A DNA stretch of 22,859 nt from JAADGZ01 sp964596835 (GCA_964596835.1 CAZQVV010000035.1:1-22859), one strand, 5' to 3'. Shown: positions 1 through 9,457, numbered from the stretch's first letter. Notes: generated by a model not told the origin, from the letters alone. Translations and numbers: made by a program.

Positions 1-63
1 TTCGTCCTGAGCCTGTCGAAGGAAGCCTGTCGAAGGAAGCCTGTCGAAGGAAGCTCATCGAAG
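1..63. repeat. Tandem 14-bp repeat array (left copy)
   Basis: After TTCGTCCTGAG there are three exact copies of the 14-mer CCTGTCGAAGGAAG at 12-53, then a decayed fourth unit. The array may extend left of the window. The same array, in the same orientation, occurs at 3090-3170, so the two enclose the gadC/gad operon. The lead sequence resembles the dispersed TTCGTCCTGAGCCTGTCGAA repeat seen in many proteobacterial genomes (recalled, not searched). Confidence 0.85.
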
Positions 64-139
64 AACTCAGAACTTCACCACGAACGTGGAAATTCACAAG
101 TGATCCGGCATTCGGAATAACAATTTAGTAGCCCACTCA

Positions 140-1510
140 TCAATGATGGAAGCCTTCGCTCGGCGCCTTGGGCTGCAAGGGTGGCGCTGTTTCGAGTTCG
201 TCCACCACCTTGACGATATCCGCGATCAGCATATCGGCCATATCACGTGAAAAACCTTCGCGCACCACGATGCGCAAGACCGCAATCTCAGTGGCATCAG
301 GTGGCATGGTGTACGCAGGCACCTGCCAGCCACGGATACGCAAGCGCTCGGAGACATCGTAGACCGAGTAGCGCGAAGCCTCTTTGAGGCGAAAGGCAAA
401 CACGGGAATACTGCTGCCGTCACTCAGCAGTTCGAAGGGGCCAAGATCGGCAATACGCCCGGAGAGATGGGTAGCGGTGTCGCGCAAGGTGGAGATAATA
501 CGAGTGTAGCCCTTACGTCCAAGACGCAGAAAATTGTAATACTGTCCAATAATCTGATTTCCGGGGCGAGAGAAGTTAAGGGTGAAGGTGGGCATATCCC
601 CTCCCAGGTAGTTGACGTGAAAGATCAACTCCTCGGGCAAGTGCTGACGGTCACGCCACACCGCCCAGCCGACACCGGGGTAAACCAGGCCGTATTTGTG
701 ACCGGATACGTTGATAGAAACAACATTCGGCAGACGGAAATCCCAGCGCAGTTGCGGATGAATGAAGGGGGCGACAAAGCCCCCGCTGGCCGCGTCGATG
801 TGCAGAGGCACCGCCAGACCCTGCGCGGCATTATGGCGCACAACGGCGTCATGGATAGCCTCGATCGGTTCAAACTCGCCGGTAAAGGTGGTGCCCAGGA
901 TAGCGATCACCCCGATAGTGTTTTCGTCGATACGCGCCGTGACCTCTTCGGGTTCAATGACGTAACGTCCCTCGCGCATCGGAATGTAGCGCGGTTCGAC
1001 CTCCCAGTAGCGGCAGAACTTTTCCCATACCACCTGCACATTGGCGCCGAGAATCAAATTGGGTTGACCGGCAGGCTGACCGGCGGCCTCCCGACGCTTG
1101 CGCCAGTTCCACTTCATCGCCATACCGGCGAGCATCACCGCCTCACTGGAACCCAGCGTGGATACACCCACCGCCTCTGCCTCTTCAGGTGCGTTGAACA
1201 GACGCGCCACCATATTCACACAGCGTGTCTCGACCTCCGCCGTCTGTGGATATTCATCCTTGTCGATCATATTTTTGTCGAACGTTTCGGCCATGAGCCG
1301 CTCAGCTTCGGGTTCCATCCAGGTGGTCACGAAGGTAGCAAGGTTAAGACGCGCATTACCGTCGAGCATTAACTCATCGTGGATCAGACGGTAAGCCATT
1401 TCGGGTGGCATCTCACCCTCGGGCAGCGTGTACCGGGGCACTGGTTCAGTCATGGCGCGCGAACCATAGGCGGGGCTGAGTGCAAAATCAGGAAGCAGTT
1501 TTTTCACCAT
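140..1510 (-). CDS. gadB: Glutamate decarboxylase (PLP-dependent)
   Basis: Converts glutamate to GABA and CO2 in the cytoplasm, consuming a proton. The 456-residue product is close in length to E. coli GadB (466) and matches it throughout: DGNARLNLATF near residue 50, GSSEAVMLAGMAMKW near 120, HIDAASGGF near 237, and the PLP-lysine motif S-G-H-K with Lys272. It ends in Gly-Phe-His-His, reminiscent of the C-terminal histidine region that closes the E. coli enzyme at neutral pH. The open frame runs 65 codons further upstream, but that part overlaps the antiporter gene and is not GAD-like. The ATG at 1510 is chosen because GGAG lies 8 nt before it and the family N-terminus fits. It is 5 nt downstream of the antiporter stop, so the two are co-transcribed. 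Role: acid resistance or GABA production. Confidence 0.95.
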   Translation of the reverse strand: MVKKLLPDFALSPAYGSRAMTEPVPRYTLPEGEMPPEMAYRLIHDELMLDGNARLNLATFVTTWMEPEAERLMAETFDKNMIDKDEYPQTAEVETRCVNMVARLFNAPEEAEAVGVSTLGSSEAVMLAGMAMKWNWRKRREAAGQPAGQPNLILGANVQVVWEKFCRYWEVEPRYIPMREGRYVIEPEEVTARIDENTIGVIAILGTTFTGEFEPIEAIHDAVVRHNAAQGLAVPLHIDAASGGFVAPFIHPQLRWDFRLPNVVSINVSGHKYGLVYPGVGWAVWRDRQHLPEELIFHVNYLGGDMPTFTLNFSRPGNQIIGQYYNFLRLGRKGYTRIISTLRDTATHLSGRIADLGPFELLSDGSSIPVFAFRLKEASRYSVYDVSERLRIRGWQVPAYTMPPDATEIAVLRIVVREGFSRDMADMLIADIVKVVDELETAPPLQPKAPSEGFHH

Positions 1511-1515
1511 AGTGA

Positions 1516-2931
1516 TTACTCCGTGTCGGTGGCCCACTCGGGGCGACGCCAGTGATATAGTAACTGTGGCGCGGCCAGCATCGCCGCGAGAATGACAAGC
1601 ATCGCCAGCGCATAAGGGACGGCAGCCATATCCGTACCCGGTGGCAGAAAACCAATCAGGAAACAGGCAAAGGTGGTGACAAAACCGGTGCCCGCGACCA
1701 ACCACAGTCCCCAGTGACGCCCGCCGGGAATTCGGTAGGGTCGCGCTGTGCCGGCGTGCGTATAACGCAGGCGAATCGCAGTAGCAAACAGCATCAGATA
1801 CATGACAGCATAGAGGATGACGGCCGCCGAGGTGAGCAACAGAAAAGCGCTATCCACGGAGGGTACGACAAGAAACACCAGCGCCACCCCACTCATCAGG
1901 CCTGCCTGCACCATTAAGAGGTTGCGCGGCACACCCTGGGCATTCGTTGCCTGTAGTACGGGTGGCAAGTTACCGGCACGCCCGGCTGCCCACAGCCCCT
2001 TGACCGGACCTACCACCCAGGTACTCACCTGCCCCGCTGCACCCAGTGCGACCAGCAGCGCAACAGGCGGCAGCAACCCGCCCAGATGCCAGGTGTTGAG
2101 CAATACCTGTAACGCCTGCACCGTGCCGGAAACCAGATCCAGTTGAGCCGCAGGCAAGACCGCCGCCACCGCCAGACCGCCGAGCAATGTCAGCCCGAAA
2201 CCGAGCACAGCGGCGGAGAACACGGCAAGAGGATAGTTACGCCGCACATTGCGCACTTCCCGGGCATGACTGGCTGAGACCTCGATACCGACCACACCGA
2301 AAATAAAACTCAGAAACAACACCAGGCTCTGCCTGCCACCCTCCAGCGGCAACCAGTTGTTCGCGGTCATCGACAGGTTTAAATGTAGCGGATAACCCTG
2401 GACACCATAGCACAGCGCCAGACCAATCAGCAACGCCGCTGGCAATAGCACGCCAGCCCCGAGGCACACGCTTGAGATCAAACCGGAAGCGCGCATACCA
2501 CGAAGATTCAACAGTGTAGCCATCCAGTACACCACAAGAATCACCGTGACAATAAAGATGCGCGAGCCAGCCAGTGCCGGGTTGATCGCGTAAGCCAGGC
2601 TCGCGGCCACGTAAGACAGAATCGAGGTGATCCCGAACAGACTTTGCACCCACTGCAACCACACTGCGGTGAGTCCCCAACGCGTGCCGAAGGCCTCCTC
2701 AACCCAGTGGAAAACACCGTTCTTCGGCCAGGCGGTGGCGAGTTCCGCCGACACCAGTGCGATGGGAACGAGAAAGGCAAACACCGTGATGGTATTGAAA
2801 AACACCATCCTCATGCCGGTATCCGCCATCATCGGCATATTGCGCAAGGTCAGAAATAACGCCGCCGTCATCAACGTCAACGTAAGCACGCCGATGTGAG
2901 CAGTCTGCTCAGTGCTTGCGGGTTTACTCAT
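1516..2931 (-). CDS. gadC: GadC-like glutamate:GABA antiporter (APC family)
   Basis: Inner-membrane amino-acid antiporter, predicted to import glutamate and export the GABA made by the decarboxylase immediately downstream. The 471-residue protein is almost entirely hydrophobic helices (about 12 membrane segments). It aligns by eye with E. coli GadC, for example VGIEVSASHAREV near residue 215, NYPLAV, STWVVGPVKGLW near 300 and RPYRIPGG near 400. E. coli GadC is 511 residues; this protein stops after LLYHWRRPEWATDTE and so lacks the histidine-rich C-terminal plug that gates the E. coli carrier. Gene order is antiporter then decarboxylase, the reverse of E. coli gadBC. The ATG has only a weak ribosome-binding site, so a slightly later start is possible. 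Substrate is inferred from homology and context. Confidence 0.9.
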   Translation of the reverse strand: MSKPASTEQTAHIGVLTLTLMTAALFLTLRNMPMMADTGMRMVFFNTITVFAFLVPIALVSAELATAWPKNGVFHWVEEAFGTRWGLTAVWLQWVQSLFGITSILSYVAASLAYAINPALAGSRIFIVTVILVVYWMATLLNLRGMRASGLISSVCLGAGVLLPAALLIGLALCYGVQGYPLHLNLSMTANNWLPLEGGRQSLVLFLSFIFGVVGIEVSASHAREVRNVRRNYPLAVFSAAVLGFGLTLLGGLAVAAVLPAAQLDLVSGTVQALQVLLNTWHLGGLLPPVALLVALGAAGQVSTWVVGPVKGLWAAGRAGNLPPVLQATNAQGVPRNLLMVQAGLMSGVALVFLVVPSVDSAFLLLTSAAVILYAVMYLMLFATAIRLRYTHAGTARPYRIPGGRHWGLWLVAGTGFVTTFACFLIGFLPPGTDMAAVPYALAMLVILAAMLAAPQLLYHWRRPEWATDTE

Positions 2932-3408
2932 GACTCAGCGGCTCTGTTCTGTGCATGTCGCATGTCTGTTCGTAGCATTGAAGATTCGCGGCAGACACCG
3001 GACAGCGCGCGCCGAAAAGCCGATCACTACCATACCGCTTGCCACACTAAATAGCTGCTCCAAATACCAACACTTTGAAGAAATGACCGTTCGTCCTGAG
3101 CCTGTCGAAGGAAGCCTGTCGAAGGAAGCCTGTCGAAGGAAGCCTGTCGAAGGAAGCCTGTCGAAGTAGGAATTTACGAGTGATCTTATATAGTTGAACG
3201 CCTAATTTAGCGCTACACCACGTTCCATCGCTGATATGAGGTTACTTTCATTTCCTGAGTTCGAAAGGTGCCGGAATGAGTCCCGTCATAAGAAACCTGA
3301 CCGTTGTAGTATTTTCATCACAAAAATGCAATACCCGCATCATGTCAGGAGGATATAAAAGCGAACATCCACTCATAGAATCAATCACCAAACATTGAGG
3401 TCGTTAGC
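2932..3408. other. Intergenic region between gadC and the RHS gene
   Basis: A 477-base gap between divergent genes. It holds the right-hand 14-bp repeat array (3090-3170). I see no convincing gene. A possible -35 TTGTAG lies near 3304, but the hexamer 17 bases downstream (TGCAAT) is a poor -10. The RHS start at 3409 is preceded by TGAGGTCGTTAGC, giving a usable GAGG ribosome-binding site. A second strong AGGAGG near 3350 has no start codon at the right spacing. Confidence 0.5.
3090..3170. repeat. Tandem 14-bp repeat array (right copy)
   Basis: TTCGTCCTGAG followed by four exact copies of CCTGTCGAAGGAAG (3101-3156) and a fifth diverging at its end (3157-3170). Similarity to the left copy continues into the flank: AGGAATTTACGAGTGATC here against GGAAATTCACAAGTGATC near 88-105. 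The two arrays are therefore related copies of one larger dispersed element, not chance. There are no spacers, so it is not a CRISPR. Confidence 0.88.
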
Positions 3409-6400
3409 ATGGAACGCTTATTCTGCACGCTATGGAAGGCACTCACGCATCAATTCGTGCGTCGGTTCATTCTCATCGGGATCATTTTATTACCGGCGTC
3501 GATGGTGTTTGCCAAGGTGGCCGGTCCGGGCTGGATGTTGGGACGCGCTGAATCAGTCAGCCCACAACAGGCGAGTGATTATTATCTTTTTGCCGCCCAA
3601 AACGCCTTAACGGCGTCATCACTCACGGTCGCCGCCGTGCCAAAAACGGCAGTCGAGATCACTGCTCTGGCCCGCGCCCTGCAACATGATCCCAAATTAA
3701 TATATGAATTTGTTCATAACCATATCGACTATGTTCCGTATTATGGTTATTTAAAAGGCCCGGTGCTTACCCTTCTGGATCGCAGCGGGAATGACTTTGA
3801 CCAGGCGGCGCTGATGATAGCCTTACTCCGGGCCAGCGGGTATCGCGCGGATTTTGTCTTCGGTCAGATGACCATCCCCAACTTTGCCGCCCCCGATCAA
3901 CGTGACATGCAGCACTGGCTGGGGATTGATGCCAACCCCGCCATCATTACTGAGTTACTCAGTGGCGGCGGCATACCCGCCACCGTTTCCTCGACCCGCA
4001 CCACACTGGATCGTGTCTGGGTGCAGGCGACCGTTAACGGCACCCTGCACCTGTTCGATCCGGCGTTCAAACGATATACCCGTATAACCGGTGTCGATCT
4101 CAAGGCTAAAATGGGATATTTACGCAGCGATCTGTTGGCGGCAGCTGGCGGGGTCGTGGGGACGGATGATATTCAGAACCTGGATGTCAGCGGTCTGGGC
4201 GGCAAGCTGGTCGGGTACGCAGCTACTTTGAAGGCATACCTGCACGCAAACCTGGCGAATGCGAAAATGAGCGCGGTGGTGGGTGGCCGGGAGATTATCC
4301 CGGAGCATCTTACCCCGCTGCCAGGCACTCTTGTCTTTCCCACCACCGTCAGCGCAACATGGGCCGCCATTCCGGCGGTGTATACCCATACCGTGCGCGT
4401 CCAGCACGGAGGCATCGATCACACTTTTACTATTCCCGAAGTAGCCGCACACAAGCTGGCAATAACCTATAACACCGGTCTTGCTGCAGCATCGACCGTG
4501 TCACTGCAGGCATCCAGCACACCCGTCACCATCACTCCCCCCGTACCGGTTTCACCGCTGGGCGAAACGTTGAATAGCACGCCGGTGTCCGGGACTGGGG
4601 GGACATTAACCACGCAAGCCCTACCTACTACCATTCACCCTACCGTGGACTTTGGCCGGGTGACGCCGGCCTTCGGCGGTTGGCCCTCATGGAGCCTGAC
4701 GTATACCAACAAAAACTCGGTCACTATTTCTATAGCGGCTATCTTGTTAAATAATCCTGGTGGCGCATATCGTTTTCTTAGTGGTGGCGACACCACGACG
4801 CTGAGTCCGGGACAAAGCGTGTCGATCCGGATTCAATTTAACGGCACGGGGCAGGTGCGTGGATCCAGGACCGCCACATTCCGCCTCGTGCAAATATATA
4901 ACGGATTTGGATATGCCAGCGACGACTGGCCTCTTAAGGGATTTGTCGCACAGGCCCCCCGTCTTGGTCTGTCGGGTTATACCGGGGTCAGCGCGTATTT
5001 CAATGTCCCGGCGAACAGTACCGTTAACCTGAACAATAACGGCAGCTATGGTTTGAGCATTGCCGCCGTTATGACGCTGGCCGGCACTAATCCAGGCCGG
5101 TTCCAGTTGAATAGTGGTGAGGGTACGGGCACGATTGCGGCGGCCGGAAGCCGCGCCATTAACTGGCGTTACCTGGCTAATGCCGTGGGCAGCCACCACG
5201 CCTATATTAACGTTCGCTATCGCTACGATGGCATTACCTATCCCGCTGGAAATTTAATCCCCTTAAACGGGACAACCACCGCCGCACCGGCTGCCCAGCT
5301 CTGGCTCGATGACACCCTCATCGCCCAGGAAACCGCGCCGATTTCCGGCGGGCTGGCCACCAAAATGACCTTGAGCATTAACCATCCCTATGCGGCAGCA
5401 GGAGGAACCTACGCCGATCAAACCTCGGACTATAACCTGAAACGAGGCTCGACCTACGTAATCCTGTCCGAATTTGGCGGCAGCAAGGATGGCCGGCTAC
5501 TCAAACAACGCCAGCGCAAGCTCGACAAACTCCGGGCCAGCGGCCTGGTGGACACCTCACGCGAAGTACTCACCGAGAGCCTGAACGTCATGGGCCAGAC
5601 CTGGATGCGCCAGACCACACTTTCCGATACGCTGCTCGCCGAGATAGCCGGTGTCATTAGTATTCGCCATCACCGCTTCGGTGTCATCGCCCAGGAAGCG
5701 AGTTACTATATTGATGTAAGAGATCAGCTTGTCTCCGTCTCCTCGCGTCACCATATCAGCGCGGATGAACACGCGGTCTTTCGGGCGAGCAATTTCCTGG
5801 ACAGCGCGATGGAGCATGGCGTGCTGGAACAGATACAGGGCATCAACCGCCCGGCCGTCTCCACTGTGCGCCTGCTCTCCCTCGCCAACCAGCGCGGTGA
5901 AAAGATTTTCCGCGCCACCGCCGCCAACTGGGCCACGGTGAAGCCACAATTGACCGGTTACAGCGCCACCGATCTGAGTACCTTCAGCACCCGCCTCAAT
6001 GCGGGGGCGATCCTGATCCTGCCCGCCAACGGCCAGATCACCTTCAACCAGTGGCGCGGCAAAGGTTATATTGATTCGCAGGAAAAAGCCGGCGGCAACG
6101 TCTCGGTAGGGATGATTATCGGCGGTGATTTGTTTGGCGGGTTTTTATCCCTTCCCGCCCGGGCTAATCCCTTAACGCTTGCCACTGAATTCCAGCCGGA
6201 ACTGGCGCTTAAAGTCTGGAAGCCCCACCCGGTCAGCGCCGAGCCCGTGGATCTGGTCAGTGGCGCCTATCTTTACAACCACTCGGATCTCAGTCTGGGC
6301 AAGGCCGAGCCCAATGGACTGCACTTCAAGCGAAGATATAACAGCGATGATCGCTATAACGCCTCACCCCTGGGGAACGGCTGGGATCACAGCTATAATA

Positions 6401-8835
6401 TCGTCCTGAATCGCCATAGCGATGCCGCGTCCGGTCTGGGCCAGCGCGCCCCGGCCGATGCCCTTGCCACCCTGGTGGCCTCGGTGGTCACGCTGGATCT
6501 GATGCGTCCCACCGTGCCCACGCTAAAGGACTGGACCACCGCCACCCTGATGGGCCAATGGACCATGGATCAGTTATTTGATAACGCCCTGTCCGTGCAT
6601 CTGCTGGACAAGGCGCTGACCTATATCAAACTGCCGGACGGGAGTTACAACCCGCCGCCGGGGATAACGACGACCCTGGTCAACACCGCCGGGCGTTTTG
6701 CCCTGCACGAGCGTTTTGGCACCGTGATCACGTTTGATGCGAATAACAAGGTGAGCGCCTGGACGGATGTGGACGGCAATACCATGAATTTTGCTTACAG
6801 CGGTAAGAACCTGAGTACGGTCACCGACAGCGTGGGGCGCACGCTCACCTTTGCCTATGCCGGATCCCGGCTCCGCTCGGTAACCGATTCCAGCGGAAGA
6901 CGCGTTGGGTTTGGGTATAACGCCAACGGCGATCAAACCGGCTTCACCGATGCCGGCAGCAAAAAGTGGGGCTTTGGCTATGACCACCAGCGGCGCATGA
7001 CCACCATTAGCGATCCTCTGAACACGGTCCTGGCCACCAACACCTATGATGCCCTGGATGACGTCGCCACCCAGCGCTATCCCCGGGACGGGGGTACCCC
7101 GGTGACGTTTAATTATGACTTCTCCGGCTTTCGTAATGTTGAAGAGGATTCTGACGGCCACCAGACGGTGCATTTTATCAATGCCCAGGGGCGCACTGTC
7201 GCCATCCAGGATGCGCTGGGTCATCAACAAAAAACCGTGTTTGACGGCCAAGGCCATGTCGTACTCAACATCAGTGCGCGCAAAAAAGTGACCTGGTTCA
7301 GATATGATAACAACCAGAACCTGCGCTTTACCGTCAATGCGTTGCACCAGCAGAGCGAGAATGTCTACGACAGCCAGTTCCAGCGTATCCGCACCCTTGA
7401 CCCTCTGGGCAACCGTACCCGGTTCGCCTATGACAGCAAACATCACCGCACCCTCACCACCGACGCCCTGGGCAATACGGTGGGGGCGAGCTACTACCCC
7501 GATGGGCGCACCCGGACCACGACCGATGGGCGCAATAGTGTGACGACTCTGACCTACGATGCCTTCGGCAATCCGGCTACCACCCAGACCGGCGCCCACC
7601 CGCCGGTCAGCGACACCTACAACGCCCTCGGCCAACGCACGTCATTAACCGACCAGACCGGGGCCACCACCCGGTTCAGCTATGACAAGCGCGGCCTGGT
7701 CACGAGCATCACCGATCCCTTATTGCAAACGACACATTTTGTCTATGACGCCGCCGGTCGCCTGCATACCCGCACCGACCGCAACGGCCAGACCGTCAGC
7801 TTCGCCTATACCCCCTCGGGTAAAACAAAAACCATCACCTATCCCGACGGCTCCAGTGTCGCCTTCACCTACACCCCCGCCTGGGAAAACGTCGCCAGCA
7901 TGACCGACAGCCTGGGCACCAGCCGCTATACTTACGATGCCGCCCGACGGCTGACCTCCCAGACCGACGCCAATGGCTTTAAGGTAGACTACGCCTATGA
8001 CGCCGCCGGTAATCTCACCCTGCTCACCTACCCCGACAAGGAAACCGTCAGCTACACCTACGACGCCTTAAACCGGCTCAGCACCGTCAGCCTGGACGGG
8101 CTGGGGCAAACGACACGCTATACCTACGATCCCGCCGGACGGCTCACCCAGCGGGCCAATTTCAATGGCACCCTCACCCAGTATCGTTACGACAATGCCG
8201 GGCGCTTAACCGGCCTCACCCACCGCATTCCCGGCGGCAAGACTATCGCCAGTGAGCAGTTCCCGGTCCTCGACGGCAACGGCAACCGGGTACAGGAAAT
8301 CCGCGAAGCGCCGCAGGTGCCGGTAAGCCTGGCGGTGGCGACGACTCACTTCCACTACAATCCGCCCGCCAACCGCCTCTTAAGCACGACCAACACGACG
8401 ACTGACAGCTTCACCTATGATGCCCAGGGCCAGACCCTCACCAAAAACGGCACGCCCTACACCTGGGATGATGAGCACCGCTTGACCGGCCAGGGAAACA
8501 GCCAGTATTTTTATAATCGCGTCGGTAATCGCCTGAAAGCCATCAACCACGGCATCACCACAAAATACATCTACGACGCCCGCGGCAACCTCATCGCCGA
8601 AGCCAATGCCCGCAACGCCATCACCCGCGATTACATCTACGGCGCCGGCCTGCTGGCGATGATCCAAAACAACAACGTCTACACCTACCACCACGATGCC
8701 CTCGGCAACACCGTCGCCATCACCAACAACCGCAAGGCCATCGTTAATGTTTACAGCTACACCCCCCTACGGGAAAATTGTCGACCAGAAAGAAACACTA
8801 AAACAGCCGTTCAAATACGTCGGCCAATTTGGTAG
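3409..8835 (+). CDS. Large exported RHS/YD-repeat protein, frameshifted and truncated at the 3' end
   Basis: Product of 1808 residues, probably secreted or surface-bound. Residues 1-35 form a Sec-type signal: a basic stretch, then a hydrophobic core ending V-F-A. Residues 85-150 resemble a transglutaminase-like domain (EFVHNHIDYVPYYGY, then FDQAALMIALLRASGYRADF), but Asp129 stands where the catalytic Cys is expected, so it is probably inactive. Residues about 410-630 look like two Ig/choice-of-anchor-D domains. The RHS N-terminal signature EPVDLVSGAYLYNHSDLSL starts at 945, and YD repeats run from about 1110 to 1770. After VYSYTP (about residue 1786) the frame is wrong: an extra C in the C6 run 8762-8767 hides the conserved ending YGKIVDQKETLKQPFKYVGQ, found in the next frame up to a stop at 8837-8839. 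Even when corrected, the protein stops inside the RHS core terminus and has no toxin domain. Function (toxin carrier, adhesin or remnant) is unknown. Confidence 0.85.
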   Translation: MERLFCTLWKALTHQFVRRFILIGIILLPASMVFAKVAGPGWMLGRAESVSPQQASDYYLFAAQNALTASSLTVAAVPKTAVEITALARALQHDPKLIYEFVHNHIDYVPYYGYLKGPVLTLLDRSGNDFDQAALMIALLRASGYRADFVFGQMTIPNFAAPDQRDMQHWLGIDANPAIITELLSGGGIPATVSSTRTTLDRVWVQATVNGTLHLFDPAFKRYTRITGVDLKAKMGYLRSDLLAAAGGVVGTDDIQNLDVSGLGGKLVGYAATLKAYLHANLANAKMSAVVGGREIIPEHLTPLPGTLVFPTTVSATWAAIPAVYTHTVRVQHGGIDHTFTIPEVAAHKLAITYNTGLAAASTVSLQASSTPVTITPPVPVSPLGETLNSTPVSGTGGTLTTQALPTTIHPTVDFGRVTPAFGGWPSWSLTYTNKNSVTISIAAILLNNPGGAYRFLSGGDTTTLSPGQSVSIRIQFNGTGQVRGSRTATFRLVQIYNGFGYASDDWPLKGFVAQAPRLGLSGYTGVSAYFNVPANSTVNLNNNGSYGLSIAAVMTLAGTNPGRFQLNSGEGTGTIAAAGSRAINWRYLANAVGSHHAYINVRYRYDGITYPAGNLIPLNGTTTAAPAAQLWLDDTLIAQETAPISGGLATKMTLSINHPYAAAGGTYADQTSDYNLKRGSTYVILSEFGGSKDGRLLKQRQRKLDKLRASGLVDTSREVLTESLNVMGQTWMRQTTLSDTLLAEIAGVISIRHHRFGVIAQEASYYIDVRDQLVSVSSRHHISADEHAVFRASNFLDSAMEHGVLEQIQGINRPAVSTVRLLSLANQRGEKIFRATAANWATVKPQLTGYSATDLSTFSTRLNAGAILILPANGQITFNQWRGKGYIDSQEKAGGNVSVGMIIGGDLFGGFLSLPARANPLTLATEFQPELALKVWKPHPVSAEPVDLVSGAYLYNHSDLSLGKAEPNGLHFKRRYNSDDRYNASPLGNGWDHSYNIVLNRHSDAASGLGQRAPADALATLVASVVTLDLMRPTVPTLKDWTTATLMGQWTMDQLFDNALSVHLLDKALTYIKLPDGSYNPPPGITTTLVNTAGRFALHERFGTVITFDANNKVSAWTDVDGNTMNFAYSGKNLSTVTDSVGRTLTFAYAGSRLRSVTDSSGRRVGFGYNANGDQTGFTDAGSKKWGFGYDHQRRMTTISDPLNTVLATNTYDALDDVATQRYPRDGGTPVTFNYDFSGFRNVEEDSDGHQTVHFINAQGRTVAIQDALGHQQKTVFDGQGHVVLNISARKKVTWFRYDNNQNLRFTVNALHQQSENVYDSQFQRIRTLDPLGNRTRFAYDSKHHRTLTTDALGNTVGASYYPDGRTRTTTDGRNSVTTLTYDAFGNPATTQTGAHPPVSDTYNALGQRTSLTDQTGATTRFSYDKRGLVTSITDPLLQTTHFVYDAAGRLHTRTDRNGQTVSFAYTPSGKTKTITYPDGSSVAFTYTPAWENVASMTDSLGTSRYTYDAARRLTSQTDANGFKVDYAYDAAGNLTLLTYPDKETVSYTYDALNRLSTVSLDGLGQTTRYTYDPAGRLTQRANFNGTLTQYRYDNAGRLTGLTHRIPGGKTIASEQFPVLDGNGNRVQEIREAPQVPVSLAVATTHFHYNPPANRLLSTTNTTTDSFTYDAQGQTLTKNGTPYTWDDEHRLTGQGNSQYFYNRVGNRLKAINHGITTKYIYDARGNLIAEANARNAITRDYIYGAGLLAMIQNNNVYTYHHDALGNTVAITNNRKAIVNVYSYTPLRENCRPERNTKTAVQIRRPIW

Positions 8836-8841
8836 TTGATT

Positions 8842-8872
8842 CGTGCGAGCAGTTCACAACACTGCTCGCACG
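8842..8872. repeat. Perfect 11-bp inverted repeat after the RHS gene
   Basis: CGTGCGAGCAG at 8842-8852 pairs exactly with CTGCTCGCACG at 8862-8872 around a 9-nt loop. It lies between the converging RHS and AhpD-like genes, so it could end transcription from both sides. Neither strand has a T-run after the stem, so an intrinsic terminator is not shown. It begins 3 bases after the stop of the frame-corrected RHS protein. Confidence 0.6.
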
Positions 8873-8899
8873 TCCCTGGCTTAACAAACAAATACCGGA

Positions 8900-9457
8900 T
8901 CAAGCAGCGGCTTTACCCTCTGCCATCGCAACGAACTCGGGATTCGGCGTGGCATTAGCAAGGTGGTTACTGTAGTTGGTGAACATTTTCAACGCTATGC
9001 CCATGACCACTTCAAACACTTGCGCCTTTGTGTAACCCGCTGTGAGAAATGCCTTTACATCATCTTCCCTGACCCAACCTCGTTCTTCCACAACCTGATG
9101 TGTGAAGTTTCGCAAGGCGTTCAACCTGGAATCCTTCAATGGCTCGAAGGCGATGAGCGCTTTGAGGGTATCGCTGTCAATTTCAGCTGTATGCCCTAAC
9201 GCTGTGTGAACGGTCTTGCAGTAATTACACCCGTTAAGCGCGCTAACCGTAAGGAGAACAACTTGCTGTTCCTGCGGTGTTAGTGATGCCTTGTCAAATG
9301 CGCCAGAGAGGTTAATGACGGCATCAAGCACCAAAGGAGACTCTGCCACATAGGCTGCCAGGTTGGGGAAAAAACCGTATCGTTCCTTCACCCTGGATAA
9401 TACCTCCGCCGCCCCTTCAGGGGCGGTTTTGTCTGTGTGTTGTGTGAATAGGCTCAT
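8900..9457 (-). CDS. Carboxymuconolactone decarboxylase/AhpD-family protein
   Basis: A 185-residue cytoplasmic protein of the CMD/AhpD-like alpha-helical fold. The key motif N-G-C-N-Y-C-K-T-V-H at about residues 75-84 is the CxxC plus downstream His of AhpD-type peroxidase-like enzymes. The N-terminal part ERYGFFPNLAAYVAESP is typical of the uncharacterised peroxidase-related group. A redox-active dithiol, perhaps in peroxide or electrophile detoxification, is the likely role; a true decarboxylase is less likely because of the CxxC. The ATG at 9457 has AGGAG 6 nt upstream. It is divergent from a TetR gene across a 142-base region with operator-like sites, so it is probably the regulator's target. 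The substrate cannot be told. Confidence 0.9.
   Translation of the reverse strand: MSLFTQHTDKTAPEGAAEVLSRVKERYGFFPNLAAYVAESPLVLDAVINLSGAFDKASLTPQEQQVVLLTVSALNGCNYCKTVHTALGHTAEIDSDTLKALIAFEPLKDSRLNALRNFTHQVVEERGWVREDDVKAFLTAGYTKAQVFEVVMGIALKMFTNYSNHLANATPNPEFVAMAEGKAAA

Noticed and set aside
467..1372. 301-codon plus-strand open frame antisense to the decarboxylase gene.
   Set aside because: It is a shadow of the strongly conserved GAD frame, with no family resemblance and no ribosome-binding site.
3090..3170. Possible CRISPR array.
   Set aside because: 14-bp units directly joined, without spacers; no cas genes.
6574..7635. 353-codon minus-strand open frame inside the RHS gene.
   Set aside because: Low-complexity product rich in Gly, Val and Ile that mirrors the YD repeats; a shadow frame.
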